Positions 33,757-45,583 of a stretch of DNA of 64,000 nt are shown here, piece by piece. This stretch comes from Schistosoma mansoni (taxonomy: Eukaryota > Platyhelminthes > Trematoda > Strigeidida > Schistosomatidae): the NCBI RefSeq assembly GCF_000237925.1, contig NC_031502.1, positions 16,418,434-16,482,433 on the forward strand, read 5' to 3'. Each line of letters begins with the position of its first letter. Within the stretch, counting starts at the first letter, position 1. Both the position numbers and the translations under genes were made by a program. The notes beneath the pieces were generated by a model. That model saw only the letters and a program-made list of their open reading frames with translations, was not told where the DNA came from and searched no databases.

Positions 33757-34010
33757 GTGTAGCTGTAAATAATTCCCCAAAATCAATAGCTAAGTGTTCG
33801 AGATTGGATGCTGACCACGCTGTTTAAGTGGACTTGTTTAACTGAAGGCTATCGGTCATGCATCCGTACCAGACCGCGTTTCGACTCAGCGTGAGACACT
33901 GCTCCTACGTTCACTAGCCAGCTTAGAATAAACGCTTCGCGATATATTGATAACGTATCAAATATATCTTTCCTACCTTTTCTCGTCTGACTTCTGATTT
34001 CCATTGGTCG
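33757..34010 (+). repeat. Dispersed repeat, copy 2
   Basis: This is the second copy of the repeat at 26403-26660, same orientation, moderately diverged. It is not embedded in LINE sequence here, which supports the view that it is an independent repeat family. Confidence 0.55.
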
Positions 34011-34739
34011 GGGAAAAGCTTCGCATATAGAAGGTGCTACTGGTAGCAGTCGTAAAATCAGAATACTAATCGTATCTTCACATGTATGTCATAAACGTCT
34101 AGAAATGTATTGACCACCTATCAGGGTGAAGTGCTTAAGTGCTGAAAATTTGAAAAGACTCGAAGTTTTCGTAGTGTAAATTCGTTATTGCACTAACGAT
34201 AGCATTAGACTATTGCATTCCGTTTAGGTGGGATAAAAAGGTGATATACCAAATTAGTAGCTAAGTTGGTGGATATTCATTTATAAAATCGGTAAGCGAT
34301 ACGCGAAAATAAATACACAAATATGATTCAGATTGTACTTCTTAACTGCCAGGTGTCGTTTGTTTGAGTGGTTACTAGGTTCACAATCATATCCTGTGAA
34401 TAGTGGTTCCACAATAGAGCATATAATGTAGGTAGTCTACCACATATGATCCACCAATGAGGAAAAATTTGACTTGCAAATGCAGACGAAAATTATGTCA
34501 GTGATCTTTCATCGTGACAGCTGATTGAACAAGGACAAATAGTGGTCAGGTAGAGAGTGTGTCAGAAAAGTTCAAAGTTGAACGAAACTCCATTTTTTTC
34601 GTTTAATAACTATGTATTCATGACATAAGTTTATGTTGTTTGTTTAATTTTTATTGTTATACTGTCCGAATATATCGCAAATGTAACGAAAAGTTAGCGT
34701 CAAATTTGAACTAACAAGTTCACCTTATGTGCCTCAACT

Positions 34740-35480
34740 ATCTCCTCAATAAAGATATCCCCCCAAATTAGCTAATAACAGTAGGAACAAAAGAATTTTA
34801 CTCAGATTTCCCACCTCTTTTTTCCCCTTTTCATTAGATGAAGGATGGATCTTCGTATCCTTTTAATCTCCACCCAAACTTTCTATTTTTAAGAAAGTTT
34901 TGACCGTTTTCGGAAAGTGGCACCCAAATTTCCTTGAATATGGGAAAATTGTTCAAAATCTTGGGGTTTTCCCCAATATTTTCTCAAAGTAGGGAGATTG
35001 GGCAGGCTCGGCTTCTCTCCATGGTTGTTAAGAATTCTGTAGTTTTCCACAAAGCCCATGAAAGTTTATGTGTTTCTAATCACATCTCCCCTAAGATTAA
35101 CAACAGAACTTCCCAACAATTCGGCTACAAATTTTGTCCTCATGAGATCGGTGAGAATAAACAATGTGGTGTTAATTTTAGGGGTAAGGTAGACAATTTG
35201 ATGCCAGTTTAGGGGAAAGGTGGACGAGTTAATGTAAATTTTGGCAAACTGAAAGTGTCAAGTTCGATAAATTTTTCCTCTATGGGTACATTCTAGGGAA
35301 AATAGGCACTATTTTCCCCGGACCTGGGGAAAAGACGATTTGTAGGTGCATAATCGCTTATATTTACACCCAATTCTCTTAAGGATTCGCCCAAAAGTCC
35401 GCCTTTGTTATCCTTTCTTGCTTGCTTGGGTAAGTCTCCCTCAAAGTTGAAAGGTCTCAATCTTTTATAACCGTGTCAAT
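34740..35480. repeat. Region of CCCC/GGGG hairpins and local duplication
   Basis: Inverted repeats include TTGGGG-TTTT-CCCCAA at 34961-34976 and TTTTCCCC-6 nt-GGGGAAAA at 35312-35333. A diverged direct duplication starts TTAGGGG at about 35178 and again at about 35209. Such runs stand out against AT-rich flanks. The open frame at 34934-35212 has no recognisable motif, and I do not call it a gene. Confidence 0.4.
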
Positions 35481-35489
35481 ACCCATGAA

Positions 35490-36865
35490 AAATGACAGCC
35501 ATAATAATTCGAAGTTAAAGTATCATCATCCTTAATCTTTACTTAACACCATATGCCTCTGTTCAAAATCCTTCCTTAAAATATCTAATTACAACAATCA
35601 AGTACTAGTTTACACAATATATCAAATGGGTAACACGTTAAAAAGTTGCTGGTTGAGACACCCGGGCGTATTTCACTTTTTATGTTTTGTAGTGTATATG
35701 TTCTTAGAAGAATGAGCTCCCAGTACCTAGTAATGGTTAACTTAGGATCATAATCGCCGAAGCAACCTTAGATTAATATTCTGTCTATCAGTAGAAAAAT
35801 CTTACCAGATAATGTCATTTCAGCGCGCAACAGGTAAAGTGGTGTTCTGTGAGTTTAGTACAAAATAACTGGTAATCTTGTGATAAACGTATTTCCAACC
35901 ACTTACTTGCTTTTTTAATCGGTCTTTCGCAATTATTAGGTTGAAACGTACTGATTTCGGCGTCAAAGCTACAAATTATTGTTAACTTTACCACTGCTAC
36001 CATGTTTTGTGGACGCGAATTTTCGTCTGTTGATCAATCAGTAATCCAAGAAATTTAGTATCTAAATTTTTATAAACTATGACATCCTTCATAATTTTTG
36101 GAGTATGTATAACCGACATGTCAATAAACATTACACACTGGCTGCTCTAGGGAACTGTTACGTAACGAGAGACTATTTGTCAAGCTCAAAAATCTCCCAT
36201 AGTTTTAGGTTTTCACCTAATTTATTGGTAGTTTTGCTCAGTTTATAGGAGAATAAGATCATCTTACTGAGCTTATACTCGTTTACAACTGTTCATTTTG
36301 ACTCCACTCGTCGGACTTAATTCTGCATACCTGGTACCTGCACAACATCTCGTGATCTACAAACATTTGTTTTCAAGTGCAATAATATTGAAAATTTATT
36401 TTATATACTTATCAGTATAAACTGACAATTCGCTTCAAGACTTATGTATGCCGCACATTTATAATGTTCATGTAGACACAAAGTTACGACTTTACAAGTT
36501 AAAATACTTTCCTCTGAATGTTGGTTTGTGTTAACGTGAACTAACCCAAATGTACGCTAGTTTATTGATTGCCCGGTTACTTTACATGTAATTCTGGATG
36601 ATCTCAATAAGGAATCCGTAAATATTAACTTCTTAGGCATTGTTAACCCTTCTGAAAACAGATTGCGTATAAATATGATACAACTTAGTCACTTGTTTGC
36701 TTCGGTACGAGTTAATTTGTCACACGTAGAGTGCTTTTCACTAGTCTTTCAAATCCTAATATCGTCTAAAAACGGTTGTTCAGTGTTCTTATATTTTAAC
36801 TTTTGAAATATGTAAATCTTCATATCAGAATGTTACTACTCGTTTTTACGTTACAAGACAGCAGA
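35490..36865. other. Upstream region of the TMEM35-like gene
   Basis: No gene or repeat is recognised. The proximal part, 36700-36865, is the likely 5-prime UTR/promoter of the gene that starts at 36866. Confidence 0.35.
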
Positions 36866-37364
36866 ATGGCGTCACATCTTGCTACCCATGTGTCAACTGT
36901 AGTTCTCGGACTGCTGTTCATACTGCCTGGTATAGTAAAGACAGTGCGCTTGAATACAACACTTTATCGGGAAATGGTAAGCTCCTTTAATTTATTGGGA
37001 TCTGTTTTCGTAATCATAGTTAAAGACATTCAAGAATTTCACTGAAGTATCACCACTACGGCATATTGGAGTGATACCTAGTCCTCAGATCTACATGCAA
37101 TCTATGGGAGTTTTCGAACTATTGCTAGGAACTACGTTAGTTGTTGGACATGTATCCTTCAAGAAATTCGCTTGTCTTGGAATTATGGCCCTTATGCTGC
37201 TCACAACGTATTGTCAAGTCGCCTTAAAAGATTACAGTGCAGTAAGAACAAAGTAATTGCTTAATTTTTATTGCCTTCAGACCATTGTGCCTTGTGGATA
37301 CTTCTGCCTTCTTAGCAGGTTATATTTCTCTCTGGATAAAATTGAAAGTCGACGAGTAAAATAA
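36866..37364 (+). CDS. TMEM35-like (DoxX superfamily) four-helix membrane protein
   Basis: Three exons, 36866-36976, 37026-37241 and 37281-37364, give 136 aa; all junctions are phase 0 with GTAAGC and GTAAGA donors. The start MASH aligns with MASP of human TMEM35A. VVLGLLFILPGIVKTV matches helix 1, YREM matches YSEM, SMGVFELLLG matches SIGALEVACG, and a third hydrophobic stretch FACLGIMALMLLTTYCQ and a fourth segment follow. TMEM35A is an ER chaperone for nicotinic acetylcholine receptors and TMEM35B is a small relative; which one this corresponds to cannot be decided. It lacks the long hydrophilic C-terminal tail of TMEM35A. The second exon start (AAG before ACATTC) was chosen for the best match to family spacing; an AG nine bases later is also in phase. 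An in-frame upstream Met at 36803 is less likely. Confidence 0.8.
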
Positions 37365-37365
37365 A
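37360..37365 (+). promoter_or_regulatory. Candidate poly(A) signal overlapping the stop codon
   Basis: AATAAA at 37360-37365 contains the TAA stop (37362-37364) of the TMEM35-like gene. If used, cleavage would fall within some 30 bases. Later AT-rich hexamer variants are also present. Confidence 0.3.
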
Positions 37366-37669
37366 CTGATTAAACCTTTGTGAATCTTCTCCTATGTACA
37401 TAATACAATTCCAATATCTTTCGTTTTATTCCCCGAGTGCTTCCAAATATATTTTTTGTTGTGAATGTGAATACTTTTTGCAGAAAAACCATCTGGGACA
37501 AATTTTACTCTCGTATTTGTATTATAATGATACGATAGTAAATCAACATCTCAGGTTCCCTATTTGAATTTATTCAGGATCTGTAAGACTGACGGAAGTG
37601 GACTGTGTAGATGTAGGTTATCTTTTACCTTTGGTCGGAGGACATGGAGCTTAAATTTACCTGTCAAAT

Positions 37670-39752
37670 TTAACAAAACAAGGTATTCTACCCAGAAGTT
37701 GAAATTGGACAAAGCTTGCGTAAATACCGAGAAGCCTGGTGGTCGGAGCGTGCTAATGAGCTGGAAGCAGCAGCTGCATCTGGCAACTGCCGGAAGCTCT
37801 TCCAACTCATCCGAGCCACTGGCAGCAAGCCAATCACTATCATCCATCGACGTCTTGGACGATGGGCAGAATTATTTGAAGGGCAGTTCAACTGGCCTGC
37901 TGCTCCGGCAACATCGGTCAGATTGTCCTGTCCTAAATGGCCGGTGACGACTGCCCCACCAAATGAGGCGGAAGTCCGCAAGGAACTCACACTCTTAAAG
38001 CGCCACAAATCACCGAACCCACATAACTTACCTCCAGTCCTTTTTAAAGATAGTGGTGACTTTCTGGCTAAAGAGTTGACTGAGTTGTTTACAAAGTTTT
38101 GGGAGCTAGAGTGTTCCGACGTCATGGAATGACTCGATAGTTGTCTCTATCTTTAAAAAGGGGTTAACGTCGTTCCTGTAATAATTATTGGGGGATAAGT
38201 CTACTTCCGATTGCGTCCAAAATATTGGCTTCTGTCATTCTTCGTAGGTTGTTTAAAACCCGAGAAAGATTGACTCGCGAGTAGCAGGCTGATTTTCGTC
38301 CTGGTCAATGATATATTGATCATATTTTTACCCTCTGTCAAATCCTATTACATCGCCATACTTATAACATGCCAAATGTCACAGTGTTTCTTATCATCAG
38401 GGTGGCCTTCCATTCGTTGGACAGGACTGTTCTCTGGGATTGTCTATTGAAGAAGGGTGTGCCTGAGAAGTTTATTAACATCCCAAAAGCCCCATATTAC
38501 TAACACCTCAGGCAGAGTGAGGAGCACAACCACCTCTCTCCGTTGTTCCATTTAAGAAGTGGGGTTAGACAGGGTTGCCCAATCTCACCGTTTTCCTTCA
38601 ACTTTGCCATCGATGACATTTTGGAAACGGCTCTGATGGATGCAGGTAATTATGGTGTCGATCTGTTGCCTGGAGAAAGACTTCTCGACCTTGAGTATGA
38701 GAACGATATTGTCTTACTATACGACAATACCCAAGGCATGCAATCCACACTTAATCAGTTGGCAATCAGTGTCCGTAGGTATGGTATGTGCCTTGCACCT
38801 TCTAATTGCAAAGTACTTCTACAACACTGGCAGGACCTTGAACCTGCACTCACTCTGGGTAGTGAGCAGATAGAAGTAGTCGAGAATTTCATGTATCTAG
38901 GTAGCTGAGTAAGTGTTGGTGGTGGTGGCGTGAGCGACGAGATCGATTTACGTATAGTGAAAACCAGAAAGGCTTATGCCAATCTTTGTCACCTTTGGTA
39001 CCATCGTAATCTTGGTCTGGTTGTAAAAGGTCGGATCTACAACGCGTCGGTGAGAGCAGTTTTGCTCTATGCTTGTGAAACCTGACCTCTCCGAGTTGAA
39101 GATGTTAGACAACTTTCTGTGTTTGATTGTCATCGTTGTCTTCGAAGGATTTCTGAAATCCAGTGGCAACACCATGTTAGCGATGAGGAGGTTTGCCATC
39201 GTGTGTTCGGGCACAGCGATGACAATTCAATTGCTGTCACTATCTTGAAACATCGACTTCGGTGGCTTGGACGTGTCTTACGAGTCTCATCCCAAAGAAT
39301 TTCACATTGTGCATTATTTGCCGACGCTGGGACCGGTTGGAAAAAGCGGAGAGGTGTTCAGCGTATGACATGGTGTCGTGGTATGAAAGAAAGTTGCAAA
39401 GGGCTGGTTTGTGTTGGTCTTTCACGACTCCCTGACCGGGGTCCGAGAGATGGTGCGACACAGCAGCTAGAGACGTTGTCAGATATGACTCAGAATAGAG
39501 GCCAGTGGCGATCCTGCTGTAACCTTCTTTTACTTTCTTCATAAAGAGTGGTCATAACTTAATTAAAAGAGTTCTGGTTGTGCATTTCTGTTTCCCCCAC
39601 CATTATTCTTATTATTACACTAATCTTTGGTTGTTATTGTTTTTTTTCTCATATGCACCTTACCCTCTTTTTCTCTTCTCATTCTCATTGTTTTGTGTGG
39701 CGCGTATATATCTGGTGCCCCCTTGTACCAATATTTGTGTTCAAATAAATAA
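37670..39752 (+). mobile_element. Non-LTR retrotransposon, dead copy B with 3-prime tail
   Basis: It begins with the pre-RT linker (LRKYREAWWSERANELEAAA, then LFQLIRATGS), then RRLGRWAELFEGQFNWPA and LKRHKSPNPHNLPPVLFKDS. It continues, with frameshifts near 38130-38260, into the RT. Motif A and YADD carry the same losses as in copy A. The C-terminus ends NRGQWRSCCNLLLLSS at about 39540. A T/C-rich 3-prime region follows and ends GTTCAAATAAATAAATAA at 39752. It lies 300 bp downstream of the TMEM35-like gene in the same orientation and is about 700 bp longer at the 5-prime side than copy A. Confidence 0.87.
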
Positions 39753-40006
39753 ATAATACCCAAAAGTTTACGGTTATGAAGGATGTCCATGAAAAGTGAA
39801 CAACACAGGTTTTATTAATAAATGGTTATGATGAGATATGGTTGACACTCATATTCCTCAACTTGGTATGTTATTCGGAGTAGAGTTGTAAAACGGCTAA
39901 GGATTGTTAAACTTATAGATTAAACCCTTATTACTAAGTGATTATCTGAGTCGCGTTAGATTCAGACTAGTTGGTTTTACGTAGAAAGTCGTAAACAGTT
40001 GTTAAG

Positions 40007-40500
40007 GTATTTATTTATTTATTTGAACACAATTATTGGTACACAGGGACACTGGATATGTATGCCCCAAACAAGTCATTTGATTTGTGTGTGGGCTACG
40101 ATACTTCCCGCATGCCCAAACGGGAGCAGGTGGTTTTCTTAGAAGGCCACACCCGGAGCCTTCGACCTAAAGGTCTGATCCACAAGGCAGTGGAGCAACG
40201 TAAGGAGATGCAGTCCTATGGTTGCCGGTGACCAAAGATTAGTTCATACGCCAATTGTTCCTTCAGGATACTGGAGCCCATGTGCACCATTGGTTTGGAA
40301 TCACGGTTTTACAACTCTCTTAGGTGGACTGTCCTTGTCCACCGACCCGGTTAAAGCGCCAGACATTCGCTTTCCGTCCTCTCAATTTTGTAAGCAAAAC
40401 CCCCATAGCGAGAAGGCAGAATAGGATTTTCCTGGCAGTGTTTGTATACGAGTGGCCATGTGAGAGCATTTTACGATGGAGAGCTGACTGTCCCCACCCT
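40007..40500 (-). mobile_element. 3-prime end of a related LINE, opposite orientation
   Basis: The minus-strand sequence ends GTGTACCAATAATTGTGTTC followed by AAATAAATA repeats, matching the terminal 55 bp or so of copy B (TTGTACCAATATTTGTGTTC). Further in, the two 3-prime regions differ. The minus frame at 40390-40320 reads LRGRKANVWRFNRVGGQGQS, a phrase I associate with schistosome LINE 3-prime regions. It is truncated at about 40500. Confidence 0.55.
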
Positions 40501-40509
40501 CGGTCGTAC

Positions 40510-43500
40510 CAAGGCATTTGGGGGCTATCAATACAATTCTTGATGTATGACAATGAGGTGGATGGACATATTTTTTACTTGCTTCTGAGCTCTGAACATT
40601 ACATTATTTTGCCTTCCGTTCTGCTATTCGGTCTTTTTTGTTCTCTACTGAGATTTTCATCACATACCTGTGTGTTTGAGTATATTTTTGTTATATGTCA
40701 GATATAATCATTTGTACACACTAAAAAGCTTTTTGTTTGTCATTTTTTCTCATGCGACTTCGGCTGGTATAATCATTCTTATGTAGACGAGGAATCTACT
40801 GACAAATTTACGGGCGAACAGGTATGTGGTGAGTTCGTCCCGGTATCTGAAAACCTTATCAGGAAGTCGTTACAGGTTTGTGTTTACTAACATCCTAATA
40901 CTCGTTCTTCGAAAGGAGTACATAGCCGTATCAAATGAAGGTTACCATAAAGTTTATATCATAATTATATAAAATTTGTATTTTGGAGTCCGGATAAATA
41001 TATGTAAGCCAAAGTTGAAGATGCGATTATTCAGACCATCATTTATTTACTCACTATTAGATGAAGACTGAATTATCTGTACTTTCTGTTAAGAAACAGC
41101 TTCTAAAGTCTTTAAGTATCCTGTTATATTTTGTGAATTCTACAATATCTCATGAATTTCATGTGCCATGTTGGTAGATAGGTTATAAAATTAACTAACT
41201 GATTTTTATGGTATTACAAATTAATTGTACAGTAAGTCATTCAATCGTCGATGCAAATCTCTTTAAGCTTTAGAAGACTTATGAAGTTTAAAACCCTGTT
41301 GACTTTTAATGGTTCTAACAAATTAAATAGTCCTAAAAAACAAATTGATTTTTTGAGTGGTTTATTGCAAAATAGTACTTATATTCGACATTTGGATTTT
41401 AAGATGTCAGGAAATGATGCTACTGGTAGCTGTATGAAGTGTTATGATAATCAGTTATAATTAATTCGGTATGGTTACGAGTCTTGTATATACCAGTATC
41501 AAAGTCTTGGCGAACACAGTGACCACAACTGAAAGTATTGTATTTGGAAATCAAATCAGTTGCGGAATCATGTACAAAGAAAATCGTCAGTTAGTATAAA
41601 TATCACAACTGCCACAACTTAAACGGATGTTGGGCCTTCTGTAATTTCTCGTACGTCTCCTGTCCAGATTCCTTGAAAGCATCTTGGGGTTAGGTTTAAT
41701 ATTATTTAGAGAAGACTGATTGGTATTGAAAGTTGCAATGGAAACCGAAACTGACTCACCTGGCTCCTCAAAAAATATTCTGTCAGTGTGGCTGACATGC
41801 ATACAAACCATAGATTTATCAACATTCTTAAGCAGACCTCTCGTGAATTGTAGATCAGCTCCTTGATAGTAGTCAGTGTCAGCAGACTATAAACACTTAG
41901 TAGTTGGAACGGTATTCTTCTGTCTAAACAATCTTGTCATTGTCTCTTTTGTATGCGACTTGGGATTTCTGGACTCAAAAATTCCACCTAATCTCTCTCC
42001 TGGTCTTTGAATTTCTTAGCAGTAATAGGATTATATCCAGTATTCAAGCAATTGACATTTTGTTCTTGAGCTTTAGGATAGGAAGATTCTAGAGTCATGC
42101 TCAAATTTTCGTTTTCGATTCGGTAGTCAACAACTTATCAGGCATCTCACCAAAACTGCCTTCAGTGGTCAATGGGAAAAAGTTATCCTTGGTGCCTTAT
42201 TAAATATTCTAGCCCCAGATTAAATGGTATATGGTCAGTGATGAGGAATCCACTTAGGATAAATATAAAACGGAGATTGGATGATATAAATTGTTCATAA
42301 TTATATTACTGTTTTCCTGTGAGTTAAGTACTGTCTAACAGTCAAGACGGAATAATACAACCAACAAATCTTAGTCAGTCCGTGTGTATAACTTACAATT
42401 TTCATAAAATACCCTTTGAAATATAGAGTGCGTACATTGTGCTTAATAATGAAGTCACTAATTACATAAACAAACGTTTCGGATTCCCAAACTGTAAGCC
42501 ACCATCATTTAAGGATATTCTTCTTGTTGCGACTAGGCATTTTATAGAAGTTGTAAATGAGTAGTCAGTAGTATTCCCCATTTATATATCATTTCAAATA
42601 TCAATCTATTTTCTAAATTTTAATCTACCACAACGGTATACTACTGTCACTGCATTTGAATTTGAAGTAATATAACTGTTGTGACTGATCATCAATTGTT
42701 AAGTCTGGTCATTGCTAATTGTTATGTCAGAATTGCTTATTACTTATAGTTGTAAAACGAGGAATGATTGCAATTTTCCACCACACAAAGTAAGAACACC
42801 AAGACTGGTACAAGCGAAAATTTATTAACCTCAAAACAGGACGACGACCCTAGTCGAAAATATTTTTGATACATATATATTGACTGTAAAACCTATTTTG
42901 ACCATATATATATGAAAAATACCCACATTTATAACGAATCACATACTACATATCATGTTGTGCATAGTTTACATTAATTTAATACAAGAATATTGTATCT
43001 TGAATAAAACATCATACTCAAATAAATTAATACCATACTGAATAACATATCACAGTGGAAAACGGAAACAAATACTGCCCCGAATAATCATCATATTGAA
43101 TAGAAAAATGGAAATAGTGTTGACCAAATATTAAAATGAGTAAAAGAACGTAATTTTGCCTTTTTAATCTGGTCATGTCACGTATTCATTTAGTTTGTAC
43201 TGTGAAAGTTAATTTTAAGTTGTTGATTGAGATGTGCTGGTCAAAATAAATCGAAGACGTTTGGCACTGATAACCAATATAATGCATATAATATTTTGAG
43301 ACTTCAGAATTCGAAGGTATTTAAGCCACGTCTATATTAAAAATAGGATGAAGGATGATCCCACGTTTTATCAGGATGAAGCGTAGTTCTGATGAGACCA
43401 TAGTCAACCAAAAGACTGAGTCATACTGCTCGAGTGACGTGATTCATTCACTAGAAGAACTAATAAGGTTTTGTCACTTTCACTGTTGTTTTTGGTTTCA

Positions 43501-45536
43501 GTTAGTGATATCACTAAGAAATAGTGATAAGTAACACCTCTTCTCTCCTAAAAGCTACAACTTGGTACTTAGTATTCACTTTGTGCTAGTTTCGTTGCTT
43601 CAATCAACTGTTCTAGCCATAATTATGTCGTCCAGGATGCAGGCTATTTAGAATTTACCAAATCACTTGATTTACCCTCACGGGCTTCTCACTAAACTGG
43701 TTTAATAGTTTTATCCTTATCTACTTTTATTTTCAAAAAGCACTGGATTCTCTTCGACTTACTCTTATTTTTTTAATCAACTGTCTACTAAATGCATACC
43801 AAACATAAAACTATAAAATAGTAAAGAAATGTTGTTAGTTTTTTTCATTACCCGTAAGCTGTGAACGGGTATTGAAAAATAAAAAAAACTTCTCCATCAT
43901 TTCTTACTGGATAAATAGACCAAAAGCTAGTGTAAACGTCTAACCATTGCAACAAAAGATTCATGAGGTTGAAGCTGATATTACATAAATTATTATCACT
44001 TAAGATTATTACTGTCATGTCTCCCTACCCAAATTAAAGATCCACAAGGAGTAATCCCAATACTGTCATAATTAAATATACTCTCATGTACAAGCAGACA
44101 AGAAAAGTGCACACGCTTGCCAGAAACTATTCCACAGCTGATTAGATAATAATGGGTCATATGATCTGGTGTTTCAGTGAACGATTTAGATAATTATTTG
44201 TTGGGAAAGTGTCCAAGCTATCTTTGATAATCCAAAATATTACTCGAAGCCTAGTCCAGTTCATTGTATAGAAGATTGAAATATTATCTACAAGAATTTC
44301 AGCACTTATACTCTATGTACGTTAAATAATGAATTGATCATTTCCCTCTATAATCACAGATTAAGAACTCAGACATACAAGCAACTTTAGCTTACTCAAC
44401 CACTTAACTAGCGTCATTTGTTGTGTAAACCACAAACTAAACAGTTCCCATAAACTTATGTCGAAACTAAATATCCGTTTTTCTCTAACCTCATTTTATC
44501 TTATTTACATGTTTGTATTTTATATATGCTACTTGATATTACCGAGTAGTATGGCGAATCTTTATTTCTTTTCATGACTTTTTCAGTGGACATATGGTAT
44601 TCGCTTGTTGTACCTGGTCACACGCCATACATATCGTGCTGAAATATAGCTATAAATAATGCTCCTTCGGTTATCGAGTGAAACAGGTTATTTCTTAATC
44701 ATTCAAAGAGTGATAATATGCGTTATTCTGTAGTCAAGATTAAGAGACAATACTATTTGAAATCATCAGAAACGGTAGAATATCAAAACTGTTATAGTAA
44801 GGGAGCATTTTCGTTTCACGTGTTCATTGTTTTCCGTAATTGATTTTTGGCCATTTTTAAAGTGCTGACACGATTTTAATGATTCTGTGAGTTCGCTTAA
44901 GTTTATACGTGGAAAAATGTATTTAGTAACTCGTTCATTTAATGATGGTTCCCTTTCACTGCCCCAACATATTAAACAAAGTTTTCTTCTTTATTTACTA
45001 TGAAATAGTGGTCGTCTACGTGATATTCCCACTGAACATCTAGTCCAACTAACTTGAAATTTGATCGTGACATCTAAATGATGATGGATGAATAATAGGA
45101 ACAATTGGCATTATACAACTGGAGTCTCATGTTAGCTCTTAAATTTATATTGCTTCTCGACCACAAGTAATGTCTGTGGAAATAGCTCTGGGTGTGATAT
45201 TTGTCTTTTTAATTTACGGGACAGTCTTTTGATCTCTTGCCTTAATAAATACATATGATAAAAGTATTTGTATAAGCAGCTTGTATTTTAGTTACAAACG
45301 TATGGTAAATATTATTTTCTAAAACTTAGAGTAAGTCTGTTACTATAATTCATAGAATTTTAGACCAAAAAAGACTGCATGAAAAAAACGGGTACATTTG
45401 AGCCCAGTTAAACCAGTTCGGCACATATATTTCTAAGATAGGCTTGAAAACATGGTCGTTTTTATAGAACCATGAATTACATGATCCCGCTTAGTAGCTA
45501 GTATAAGGGAGCATAAACAATTATATACCCCTCAGT

Positions 45537-45538
<2 letters not shown>
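40510..45538. other. Intergenic AT-rich DNA, no gene recognised
   Basis: A few motif-less open frames (40324-40707 overlaps LINE tail; 41251-41460) are not supported as genes. No repeat could be assigned. Confidence 0.35.

Positions 45539-45580
<42 letters not shown>
45539..45580. repeat. (TA)n microsatellite, about 20 units
   Basis: An uninterrupted run of about 40 bases of TA in non-coding DNA. Confidence 0.97.

Positions 45581-45583
<3 letters not shown>

Noticed and set aside
45539-45580. A possible origin or regulatory element at the TA run
   Set aside because: Simple TA microsatellites are common in this AT-rich DNA and nothing else marks the site.
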